A DNA stretch of 64,000 nucleotides, taken from Natronoplasma sp964602715. Its GTDB lineage: Archaea > Thermoplasmatota > Thermoplasmata > Halarchaeoplasmatales > Halarchaeoplasmataceae. Below the pieces are notes generated by a model. The model had not been told where the DNA came from and made no database searches. It worked only from the letters and a program-made list of their open reading frames with translations. Below are positions 46,421 through 54,822 of the stretch, piece after piece; position 1 is the first letter of the stretch, and each line of letters begins with the position of its first letter. Position numbers and translations under genes: made by a program. The stretch is from contig CAZRSB010000001.1 in NCBI GenBank assembly GCA_964602715.1, positions 28,182 through 92,181 on the forward strand. The letters are read 5' to 3'.

Positions 46421-49400
46421 TTAAACCTCCAACAATGAGTCTTCGGTTTTTTTGATCCACCATTCCATACCCATGTCTTTGAACATATCAAGAGATTTTT
46501 TCAACCTATTATTTGAAATATCTTTTTCACCCTTCAAAGACATTATGACACCAGATTCGTACATCGATTTAGCCTCCCATATCTTGTCTTTTACATTCCT
46601 ACTTTCTTGGATTACTTTTTGCACACCGATCTCCGCTTCTTCGAGATTTTCCTTTTTTATATCATATCTCACTTTTAGCAGTTTATTCCGAATTGATAAG
46701 TCTGGATCATCTCGTTCTTTTACCTTTTCGTCCGCCTTGTGATAATATTCTAAGGATTCGTTTATTTCTCCTATTTTTAATTTATCTTCTCCCAACCCTA
46801 TCAAATTAATTATCATCATCTCTTCATCATCAGCTTCTTCAGCCACCTCTAGTCCTTTTGCATGATCCTCTAAAGCCCCGTTTAGATTTCCTTGTTTATT
46901 TTTTATCTTGGCCAAAGCATCTCTAGTAAATGATTCGATATCCTTCGCACCTATTTCTTCAGCTATATTATTCGCTGTTTTCTGATATGTCTCAGCCTTA
47001 TCGAAATCTCCTTTTAATAAATATATATTTCCTATTTCGTGATTAGCTATGGCTATGTTTCTCTTGCTATCGATCTTCTCTGCAATATTTCTGCTTTCCT
47101 CGAGTTTCTCTAACGCTTCGTTTAATTTCCCCCCCTTTTTCTTGATGTTGCTTTCTATTGATAGATCTATAGATTTACCGTGTTTATCTTCACTTTTTTC
47201 TCTAATTTTAGAGGTCTCATCTAAAGCTTCTTTTGCTTTATCTAGTTTACCTCTCATGACGTACAGGCTCGCTAGATTTGTTAATGAAATTGCTTTGCCA
47301 TGATCATCACCGATCATTTCAGACATTTTCAAACTTTCCTTAAATGTCTGTATTGCTTTATCTAACTCACCTTTTTTATTTTGTATCGTGCCCAGATTAT
47401 TGAGTGAAGCAGAGATGCCACTTTTGTCGCCTATATCTTCACATAATTCAAAACTTTTTTTGTAGTTCTCTTCAGCTTTTTCGTGATCTCCTTTGTCTGA
47501 ATAAGCAATCCCTAGATTATTAAGCGATTTTTGAAGCTCCAATTTATCATCTATGTCTTTTCTTATCTCTACTGCTTTTTCTAACATTTCTATGCCTTCA
47601 TCAATATCCCCCTTTCTTAAAGCAGTAGTTCCTAAATCATGATATACCTGACCCATCTCTTCCTTGCTATCTAAACTCTCAGCTATTTTTCTTTCCTTTT
47701 CAAAAATTTCCTCTCCTTCCTCATATAATCCTCTTTGTACGTACCCCCATCCTTTCAAACTCAACAATTTGCAGGTTTCAACATTTTCTTCTTCAACACA
47801 ACTGAGCCCCTTATCTATATATTCAAACGCCTCATCCCATTTGCCCTGCAGATGATAGGTTTTTGAGATCTTCCTCAACACTCTCTGTTTTTCTTTTTTA
47901 TCACTAATCAGATCGAGGGCCCTATTTAGGTAATTTCGTGTCTTATCATAATTACCTAGGAGAGTTTGAGCCTTTGCTATCTTTTCAATTATCTCCAATT
48001 GATCAATCTCAGTATCATCTATATTATCAGAGAGCGCTAAAGCTTTTTCATAGGAGTCTACAGCATCTTCATTTGCAAATACCTTTTCAGCTTTTTCACC
48101 TGCCTTGAGATAATAATCTAAGGCTTGAGAATGATTTTCTGCCAACTCATGATTCCTTCCAAGGTCTGTGTACCACTTCTCTAATTCATATTCATAAAGC
48201 TCCTCTATATTATTAGCTACTCTCTTATGTAGAAGTTTCTTTTTCAACCTCTTAATATTTTTATATACCGTATCTCTTATTAATTCATGTGAAAAATGAA
48301 ATTTCTCTTCATCCGGAGTCTCATCCCACAATTGATTACCTATCAACATATCTACATGATCTAAAAGATCGATCTCATCCATATCTGCCGTTTCAGCAAG
48401 AAGATCAAAGGGTATCGTTTCACCGATAACACTTCCGATCTCGATCACTTTGACTGTTTTATCATCTAACCGTTTTACTCTTCTTTCGATCACATTGTAC
48501 ACCATCTCAGACATCGAAACTTCATCGCTCCTTTCGGGATATCTACCCTTCTCAACATCTAGTATACCTTCTTCCTGGAGCTGTCTTACACATTCTTTTA
48601 TGAATAAAGGATTTCCCTCTGTTTTTTTATGAATTTTTTCTACAAATCTTGCAGGAACATCTTCGGTACCTAATATACCCGTCATGGTTTCTTTTGTAGC
48701 TTCCTTCGTTAGAGGTTTTAATTTTATTTTTCTTAGATTACTCTCTTTTTCAAATCGGTGCATCATCTTTGACAAATGATGATCATCAGATACATCTTCA
48801 GGTCTGTATGAACCGATGAACAAAATTGATTCATCTTCAAGTTTATCACTCATATAAGCTAAAATATCGAGCGTTGCTTTATCTACCCACTGGAGATCAT
48901 CCAAGAATACAACTAATGGATTTTTTTGGGCGATCTCTCTAACATGTTTTGTAGTTTGGTAGAAAGTCTCTTTTTTTCTAGCATCGAATAATTTTTTATC
49001 CTTGATGGTTTCCTCTTCCTGTTCTGCCCCTATAAAAGCCATACTACCTGTTTTCTCTTTTGCCTTTTCAGCTTCTATATATCTGTTGAATGCCTCTTTG
49101 AAGGGTAAATAAGGGTCTGAAGTCTCACTCTGACACGTGCCTATCAAAAATTCGTATCCCAATTCTTTAGCAAAAGGCATCAATTTGGATACTAAGGATG
49201 TTTTTCCTATTCCTGCTACACCCTCGATCAATATCAATTCAGAACCTTTTTTCTTTACCCTTTTTAAACTGTTTTTCATCTTTTGTAGTTCATTTTCCCT
49301 ACCTACAAAAACCTCGAAATCATCCTCAATATCCGAGATATCTATAATATTATTTTCATCTAAATTTCTTAGTCCTTTTGCAATAGGATTTCTCCCACTT

Positions 49401-49753
49401 ATGTGCTTTTCTAGTTCTTTTAAAGGTATCTCTTTTTCGTCCTGTTCCGAGACAAGAATTATCTCTTCATCTTTTATCTGTTCCCATACCTGCTGAAATT
49501 TTTTATTACCTTTCCCAGTAAGGAAAAAAACATTCCTTTCTCTGTCCTGACCGATAATATTTTTGACTTTTTCCTCTATGATACCGTCTTTTTTAATTTT
49601 TTCTAGAGTACTATAAGGCGCGCTTTCAGTTATACCAACGGCTTTAGTTATCCCTCGAGGGGTTAAACCATACGGTACTTCATCTTCATATCTGTACTCT
49701 TCAAAACCTTCTAAATGTAACAAAACTAAATCCTCTGTTTTAAAATCCATCAT
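46421..49753 (-). CDS. Winged-helix-like STAND ATPase with TPRs, type A (first copy)
   Basis: This 1110-aa protein is the promoter-proximal member of the array. A winged-helix-like N-terminus spans about 1-120 (EVPYGLTPRGITKAVGI at 25-41, ERNVFFLTGKG at 72-82). The NTPase spans about 145-400 with VGRE at 150, P-loop EGVAGIGKTS at 177-186, Walker B VVFLDDLQWVD at 281-291 and EGNPLF at 379-384. A helical segment follows, then TPRs from about 560 to 1100. Architecture parallels MalT and other STAND regulators, with ligand sensing by repeats and ATP-driven assembly. The output here is more likely DNA binding than nuclease action, as no effector nuclease domain is seen. Confidence 0.86.
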   Translation of the reverse strand: MMDFKTEDLVLLHLEGFEEYRYEDEVPYGLTPRGITKAVGITESAPYSTLEKIKKDGIIEEKVKNIIGQDRERNVFFLTGKGNKKFQQVWEQIKDEEIILVSEQDEKEIPLKELEKHISGRNPIAKGLRNLDENNIIDISDIEDDFEVFVGRENELQKMKNSLKRVKKKGSELILIEGVAGIGKTSLVSKLMPFAKELGYEFLIGTCQSETSDPYLPFKEAFNRYIEAEKAKEKTGSMAFIGAEQEEETIKDKKLFDARKKETFYQTTKHVREIAQKNPLVVFLDDLQWVDKATLDILAYMSDKLEDESILFIGSYRPEDVSDDHHLSKMMHRFEKESNLRKIKLKPLTKEATKETMTGILGTEDVPARFVEKIHKKTEGNPLFIKECVRQLQEEGILDVEKGRYPERSDEVSMSEMVYNVIERRVKRLDDKTVKVIEIGSVIGETIPFDLLAETADMDEIDLLDHVDMLIGNQLWDETPDEEKFHFSHELIRDTVYKNIKRLKKKLLHKRVANNIEELYEYELEKWYTDLGRNHELAENHSQALDYYLKAGEKAEKVFANEDAVDSYEKALALSDNIDDTEIDQLEIIEKIAKAQTLLGNYDKTRNYLNRALDLISDKKEKQRVLRKISKTYHLQGKWDEAFEYIDKGLSCVEEENVETCKLLSLKGWGYVQRGLYEEGEEIFEKERKIAESLDSKEEMGQVYHDLGTTALRKGDIDEGIEMLEKAVEIRKDIDDKLELQKSLNNLGIAYSDKGDHEKAEENYKKSFELCEDIGDKSGISASLNNLGTIQNKKGELDKAIQTFKESLKMSEMIGDDHGKAISLTNLASLYVMRGKLDKAKEALDETSKIREKSEDKHGKSIDLSIESNIKKKGGKLNEALEKLEESRNIAEKIDSKRNIAIANHEIGNIYLLKGDFDKAETYQKTANNIAEEIGAKDIESFTRDALAKIKNKQGNLNGALEDHAKGLEVAEEADDEEMMIINLIGLGEDKLKIGEINESLEYYHKADEKVKERDDPDLSIRNKLLKVRYDIKKENLEEAEIGVQKVIQESRNVKDKIWEAKSMYESGVIMSLKGEKDISNNRLKKSLDMFKDMGMEWWIKKTEDSLLEV

Positions 49754-49780
49754 AGTGGGAAATGAGACGATTACTTACTA

Positions 49781-49790
49781 ATAAATATTT
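49781..49790 (-). promoter_or_regulatory. TATA-like element of first type A STAND gene
   Basis: AAATATTTAT on the gene strand is centred about 33 nt upstream of ATG 49753, the spacing also seen for the second copy. Confidence 0.45.
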
Positions 49791-49941
49791 TGTAGATTTC
49801 TGGATCGTGGATATTAATCCAATATGATATTATCCCACTCCTCATTTTAAAAACTCAGGCAATCAGAAAATTTAAATTTATTGAAAACTTGGACATTTCA
49901 GGCTTATACATAACTGATGGTATAGTTGATATAACCTATAA

Positions 49942-49955
49942 ATGATTTAAATCAT
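49942..49955. promoter_or_regulatory. Palindromic TATA region of PAP2-kinase fusion gene
   Basis: ATGATTTAAATCAT is a perfect 14-bp palindrome that contains the TATA-like core, centred about 29 nt before ATG 49977. It could be an operator that blocks TBP, or chance. Confidence 0.3.
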
Positions 49956-49976
49956 CAAAATAAAGAGGAAGCGATA

Positions 49977-51182
49977 ATGGAAAAAAGACGATTATTAGTA
50001 ATCTATGGAATAATTACCATCTTTGGTTTACTTTCTATTTTTGTAGATCAGGAACTCCTTGAGTTTGTAGCTTCACTTAGAGTTCCTATCCTAAATCGAC
50101 TTTTGATTTTTTCAGAAAATCTATTTCTAGAGATCTTAGGGAGTGTAGTACTTTTTATACTATTCAGTTGGGCCTTTTGGAAGAAAAACAAGGAAATATG
50201 GATTCCCTTTCTATTATTTGCCTTATTTTTAAGCACATTTCTCGCTATAGGTATACAGCAAGCAGTTGGAAGACCAAGACCTTCCGATTTAAAATTAATC
50301 GAAATCCAGATGGGTATATGGAGATATTCATTGCCTAGTGGACACGTTGCTGTAGCATTTTCAGCTGTCCCATTATTTACTAAAGTTTTACCTAAATTTA
50401 AATGGCTATGGTATGGATTGGGTATACTGGTTGCGATATCTCGGATCTATCTCGGAGCTCATTATCTCAGTGATGTTATATTTGGTGCTTTATTAGGACA
50501 CTTAGTAGGAACGTCTATCTTATATTGGAAACCCTTACTCAAAAATAGAGAAGTGAAAAGACAGGTATTTCACTGCGTTTTAGGTATATTTTTTGTGATA
50601 TTGATAAATCAAGGAATCATGGAGAGTATCGGATCATCAAAAGCTCTTAGTGTTTTTTACTTCTTACCATCAGCATCTCGTGTTTTTTTTCTGATATTGG
50701 TCGTAGGAACTTTCTTAGTTCTGGTATCTAGAAAAAGGAAGATCCCTTTGATATATTGGTTTCTAGAAAAATTTGAAAGACCTGAGATTATAGATAAATT
50801 TCCTGGGAAAGGATCTTATTTTTATTTCGTAGGAGCATTTATCGTTACTCTGTTTTTTGACAGAAATATTGCCGCAGCATCATTACTCATACTTGCTATA
50901 GGGGATTCCACATCACACCTCGTAGGTGCAAATTTAGGTAAAATAAAACATCCTTTCAACAATAATAAAAATATTGAAGGAAACCTCACAGGAGGATTTC
51001 TCTCAGGAGCGGCAGCTTCTCTCCTAATTCACCCGGCAATTGGGTTCACTACTGCCTTAATCTCTATGTTCCTTGAAGGGATACCTTTACCTGGCTCACT
51101 TGAGAAATTAAATGAAGATAATGTTACTGTACCTGTAGTATCTGCTATCATCATGTCGCTCTTAACGCATTTATTATTATAG
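49977..51182 (+). CDS. PAP2 phosphatase fused to polyprenol/diacylglycerol-type CTP kinase
   Basis: This 401-aa membrane protein has two catalytic halves. Residues about 1-185 are a PAP2-type lipid phosphatase with GRPRP at 98-102, LPSGH at 119-123 and SRIYLGAHYLSD at 155-166. Residues about 190-401 resemble dolichol kinase/DGK1/VTE5-type CTP-dependent kinases: REVKRQVFH, an IGDSTSHLVGANLGK segment near 305, NIEGNLTGG and FLEGIPLP. Together it could dephosphorylate and rephosphorylate isoprenoid or archaeal lipid intermediates, for instance recycling polyprenyl phosphate carriers. GAGG precedes ATG 49977. It is divergent from the STAND array. Confidence 0.78.
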   Translation: MEKRRLLVIYGIITIFGLLSIFVDQELLEFVASLRVPILNRLLIFSENLFLEILGSVVLFILFSWAFWKKNKEIWIPFLLFALFLSTFLAIGIQQAVGRPRPSDLKLIEIQMGIWRYSLPSGHVAVAFSAVPLFTKVLPKFKWLWYGLGILVAISRIYLGAHYLSDVIFGALLGHLVGTSILYWKPLLKNREVKRQVFHCVLGIFFVILINQGIMESIGSSKALSVFYFLPSASRVFFLILVVGTFLVLVSRKRKIPLIYWFLEKFERPEIIDKFPGKGSYFYFVGAFIVTLFFDRNIAAASLLILAIGDSTSHLVGANLGKIKHPFNNNKNIEGNLTGGFLSGAAASLLIHPAIGFTTALISMFLEGIPLPGSLEKLNEDNVTVPVVSAIIMSLLTHLLL

Positions 51183-51256
51183 ACTTTAATTTTTATCTAA
51201 ATAAGTTGACCTATCACAACATTATTATAATCCTTAAAAATTGGGGTAACTGGTGT

Positions 51257-52165
51257 ATGGAGATGGTAAAACAAATAAAAATAGAAAAATTTAGAAAGGG
51301 CGATGAACTGATCGAGAGAGGATTCGAACATCTAGATGGGGGAGGAGTGGTAATGGATGTAACAGATAGAGAGGAAGCAGTTATCGCAGAGGATTGTGGG
51401 GCTGTTTCAGTGATGGCCCTCGAACAGGTCCCTGCCGACATAAGAGAGGAAGGTGGTGTAGCGAGGATGGCTGATCCTGCCAAGATAAAAGAGATAATTG
51501 AGGCAGTAGATATTCCTGTTATGGCAAAATGCAGGATAGGCCATATAAGCGAAGCAAGGGTTTTAGAAAGTTTAGATGTTGGCATGATCGATGAATCTGA
51601 AGTTCTGACCCCAGCTGATCCATTTTATCATGTAGATAAAAAAATATTCGATATACCATTTGTTTGTGGTTGTAGAAATTTAGGTGAGGCCCTTCGAAGG
51701 ATAGAAGAAGGTGCAGCCATGATAAGGACAAAGGGAGAAGCAGGAACAGGGAATATAGTTGAAGCTGTGAGACATCAAAGATCTGTGATGGGAGAGATAA
51801 GGGAATTAAAAGAAAAGAACCCTCAGGAACTGAACGAAGTGGCCAAAAACCACGGTGTTAATACAGAATTGGTTAAAGAAGTAGCAGAAATGCAAAGACT
51901 CCCTGTCGTAAATTATGCGGCAGGAGGGATAGCTACCCCTGCTGATGCCGCTCTGATGATGCAGCTCGGTACTGATGGTGTGTTCGTAGGAAGCGGGATA
52001 TTCAAATCAGAAAATCCTGAGAGAATGGGAAAAGCTATTGTAGAAGCAACCAAAAATTACGATAACCCAGATAAGATAGCGGAGATCTCAGAGGGGCTGG
52101 GAAAAGCGATGAGGGGAAAAAACATAGAAGACCTAGAAGAAAATGAAAGACTTCAAGACCGATAG
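51257..52165 (+). CDS. pdxS: Pyridoxal 5'-phosphate synthase subunit PdxS
   Basis: This 302-aa (beta/alpha)8 enzyme makes pyridoxal phosphate from ribose 5-phosphate, glyceraldehyde 3-phosphate and ammonia. Landmarks are GGVVMDVT, MALEQVPADIR, MAKCRIGH (catalytic Lys), DESEVLTPAD, MIRTKGEAGTGN and VNYAAGGIATPADAALMMQLG. The glutaminase partner PdxT is not in the window. A TATA-like CTTAAAAAT near 51236 predicts transcription start close to ATG 51257 or 51263, so the longer reading from 51206 is rejected. Confidence 0.95.
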   Translation: MEMVKQIKIEKFRKGDELIERGFEHLDGGGVVMDVTDREEAVIAEDCGAVSVMALEQVPADIREEGGVARMADPAKIKEIIEAVDIPVMAKCRIGHISEARVLESLDVGMIDESEVLTPADPFYHVDKKIFDIPFVCGCRNLGEALRRIEEGAAMIRTKGEAGTGNIVEAVRHQRSVMGEIRELKEKNPQELNEVAKNHGVNTELVKEVAEMQRLPVVNYAAGGIATPADAALMMQLGTDGVFVGSGIFKSENPERMGKAIVEATKNYDNPDKIAEISEGLGKAMRGKNIEDLEENERLQDR

Positions 52166-52196
52166 ATGATGACTCAATTGAGCACCTAAAAATCTT

Positions 52197-52301
52197 TTAA
52201 CTTTTTTTCATATCTGATAAGACCTTTTCTTTTATGGGATAACAGGTTTCACTGGATGAAGTAAGAAAGTCCGGTATTTTAGATTGGTCCTGGAAAATCA
52301 C
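52197..52301 (-). CDS. Possible small protein, 34 aa
   Basis: In the 228-nt gap after pdxS one antisense frame from GTG 52301 encodes 34 residues of protein-like composition (MIFQDQSKIPDFLTSSSE at the start, one Cys). A TATA-like AATATAAAAA lies only about 12 nt upstream, too close for this start. No family is recognised. It may be a remnant or chance. Confidence 0.18.
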   Translation of the reverse strand: MIFQDQSKIPDFLTSSSETCYPIKEKVLSDMKKS

Positions 52302-52393
52302 GCCCCTTTTTTATATTTCTCTACTAGTTTTGAATTTTTTTTAGAACATCGTTTTTTATAGCTTTGCGTTCATCTCAAACTGTGAGGAGTAAA

Positions 52394-52765
52394 ATGGACA
52401 ACCTTAATCCAAATATGGATCTAATCAAATTGAAAAACGAAGCAGAAGATCACGAACTCAAAGAGTCTTATTTGACTGTTAAAAAAACACCAGATTATAA
52501 GATAGGTTTAGGGGTGAGAGCTTTAGATAATTCTGAATATTATTTTTTCATAGAGGTAGTTTTTGCATTATGTCAAGAGGAAGAGGTATTCAAAGTTTCT
52601 AACCTAAAAACAAGACTTGACTCATTCGAAAGATTTGAAAAATATGGGTATTCTCTCAAGTGTGAGAAAGATAACACAATAATCTGTGAAAAGAATGTTG
52701 AAGAAAATGAGATAGAGATAGAGATCAAGAAGATATGTTTATTCATGGAAAATATAGATGTATAG
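52394..52765 (+). CDS. Uncharacterised acidic protein, 123 aa
   Basis: This 123-aa protein of no recognised family is predicted alpha/beta. It has a central strand-rich part (YKIGLGVRALD, YYFFIEVVFALC) and later strands with Cys and Glu-rich turns (IEIEIKKICLF). It has no signal peptide or membrane segment. ATG 52394 has GAGGAG a few nt upstream, preferred over the reading from 52364. The stop lies just before the ABC transporter ATPase start (16 nt to ATG 52782), so it is probably the first gene of that operon. A regulator or accessory role for the exporter is a guess from position only. Confidence 0.6.
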   Translation: MDNLNPNMDLIKLKNEAEDHELKESYLTVKKTPDYKIGLGVRALDNSEYYFFIEVVFALCQEEEVFKVSNLKTRLDSFERFEKYGYSLKCEKDNTIICEKNVEENEIEIEIKKICLFMENIDV

Positions 52766-52781
52766 ATATCGAGATGATCAA

Positions 52782-53504
52782 ATGAAAGACGAAATGGTGT
52801 TAGTTGAAAAATTAATTAAAAAATATGGTCATTTCACTGCAGTAGACAATATCTCTTTTGGTGTTAAAAAAGGAGAAATATTTGGTCTTATAGGACCTAA
52901 CGGAGCAGGGAAGACAACTACACTGAGGATACTTTCAACTTTACTGAAAATAACCGGTGGCGAAGTACACATAGCAGGGTAAGATTTAAAAAAGGATGCA
53001 CAAAAGGTAAGAAATATTATAAGCTACCTCCCTGAAGATGCAGGAGCATATAAAAATCTCTCTGGGGAAGAGTATCTTACGTTCATAGCTAATTTTTTTG
53101 ATGGAGGGGATTCATCGAAGGACATGATTAAGAAAGGAAAAGAAATAGCAGCTTTAGATGATCAGATAAACAACAAAATAGATACTTACAGTAAAGGTAT
53201 GAAAAGACGATTATTGATAGGTAGAACATTCATGATCGATCCTAAATTAGCTATCTTAGATGAACCTACTTCCGGTCTTGATGTGATCAATGCTCGCGAG
53301 ATAAGACAGCTCATCAAAGAATATGCCGGGTCTGGCACCACGATCTTGCTTTCTTCCCATAATATGCTCGAAGTGGACTTTCTATGTGAGAGGATATCGC
53401 TTATAGATGATGGAAAGATAGTCGAAAGCGGTGCACCAAAAGGTTTGAAAAATAAATATGATGCAGAAAATATTGAAGAAGTTTTCACGAAGGTGGTTAG
53501 ATGA
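52782..53504 (+). pseudogene. ABC-2 exporter ATPase interrupted by in-frame TAA
   Basis: This 240-codon ABC ATPase reading frame has Walker A GPNGAGKTT at about 37-45, signature YSKGMKRR, Walker B LAILDEPTSGLD and the switch His in LSSHN. It is broken by TAA at codon 67 (52980-52982), between AG and DLKKDAQ. That is where relatives usually carry Tyr, so a single TAT/TAC-to-TAA change would explain it. The frame continues unbroken to 53504 with all motifs. Either the ATPase is a recent pseudogene or the base is an assembly error. GAGATGATC precedes ATG 52782. The permease start overlaps the stop as ATGA. Confidence 0.85.
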
Positions 53505-54772
53505 GCTCTAAAGGTTTATTGAATATCACAAAGAAGGAGATCAAGGAATTATTAACACCTTCAACGATAGTACCGGTTGTGGTCATGGCTCTACTTTTCG
53601 CATCTATGGGTAATATAATGGGGGGATTCCAAGAAGAGGCAGATGAAAAGCCTGTAATCGGGACAGTAAATGAAGATGGTGGAGGACATTCAAGGACCGT
53701 CATATCCGTACTGAAAGAGAAGAGCGAAATTGTATATAATGGTACAGATAGAGAACTTGGTTCAAAATTGGTTGAAGAAAAAGATGGAACTGCCTTGTTG
53801 ATTATCCCAGAAAATTTTTCTGATAAAATTGACGATGGGGAAACTGGGCACATAATGGTAAGATGGTTTATGAAAGGTATGGGAGTCATGGATACGGTAT
53901 CTTCAGGAGTCGTTGAAGGACTTATCGAGAGGGTCAACAATGAAGTATCAACAACCCTTATCGAAAAAGAAACAGACCTGTCTTCAAGCCATCTCCAAAG
54001 ACCGATATCGAAAGAAGAGACCACTATCATCCACGAGAGGGAATTAGAAGGTATATCGCCCTCGATATTAGGAGGGTTGATGAGTTCTCAGTCGATAATG
54101 GTCCCCATAATAACAATGATGCTCATAATGATGGCTGGTGGTACAATAATCTCATCGATGGGTATGGAGAAGGAAGATAAAACTCTTGAAACTCTGTTGA
54201 CGCTTCCCATAAAGAGGAGTTCTATCGTTGTAGGTAAATTGGTAGGGGCTGCCGTAGTAGGTCTCATAATGGCACTGATATACATGTTGGGTTTTGGATT
54301 TTATATGCAGACACTAGAAGTATCTGATATGCATCTCGCAGATTACGGATTAGCATTGAGTTTGTCCGATTACATATTGGTTGGAATATCTCTATTCGCC
54401 GCTCTCCTAGCTGGACTAGCTTTGAGTCTACTACTGGGTACTTTTGCCAAGAATTACAAGACAGCGCAAACTCTACTATTTCCAGTCACAGCTTTAGCTC
54501 TGATACCGATGTTCGTGTTCATGTTCACTGATATAGGCAATCTACCCTCTGTACTACAAGGGGTCATGTACGCTATACCCTTTTCCCACCCGATAATCGC
54601 TATGAGAGGATTGATGTTTGGAAACTATCTCATAGTACTTGGAGGTATACTTTACTCGATCATATTTTCTATTGTTATAATAGCACTTGTTACGAAAATA
54701 TTTGATAGTGACAGATTAGTTACTGGAAGGATGGGTAGTAAGGATAGTCTAATTGAAAAACTATCCAGATAA
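53501..54772 (+). CDS. ABC-2 type exporter permease
   Basis: This 423-aa permease has the NatB/ABC-2 plan. One N-terminal membrane segment is followed by a large outside domain (about 45-190), then about five membrane segments. The conserved MEKEDKTLETLLTLPIKRS coupling helix lies just after the second segment. The gene is intact and overlaps the stop of the interrupted ATPase by 4 nt. It presumably exports a small molecule or ion. If the ATPase is truly dead, the permease would need another ATPase. Confidence 0.86.
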   Translation: MSSKGLLNITKKEIKELLTPSTIVPVVVMALLFASMGNIMGGFQEEADEKPVIGTVNEDGGGHSRTVISVLKEKSEIVYNGTDRELGSKLVEEKDGTALLIIPENFSDKIDDGETGHIMVRWFMKGMGVMDTVSSGVVEGLIERVNNEVSTTLIEKETDLSSSHLQRPISKEETTIIHERELEGISPSILGGLMSSQSIMVPIITMMLIMMAGGTIISSMGMEKEDKTLETLLTLPIKRSSIVVGKLVGAAVVGLIMALIYMLGFGFYMQTLEVSDMHLADYGLALSLSDYILVGISLFAALLAGLALSLLLGTFAKNYKTAQTLLFPVTALALIPMFVFMFTDIGNLPSVLQGVMYAIPFSHPIIAMRGLMFGNYLIVLGGILYSIIFSIVIIALVTKIFDSDRLVTGRMGSKDSLIEKLSR

Positions 54773-54822
54773 AGGATTGATACCGTAATATTTTAAATAA
54801 TGTTATCGTTATGGAGGCTAAG

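Noticed and set aside
30723..49753. Avs-type antiphage STAND system
   Set aside because: No nuclease, protease or other effector domain is visible at the N-termini, which look like winged helices; regulation is more likely than cell suicide.
52980..52982. Recoded stop (pyrrolysine or selenocysteine)
   Set aside because: The codon is TAA, not TAG or TGA, and ABC ATPases do not use these residues.
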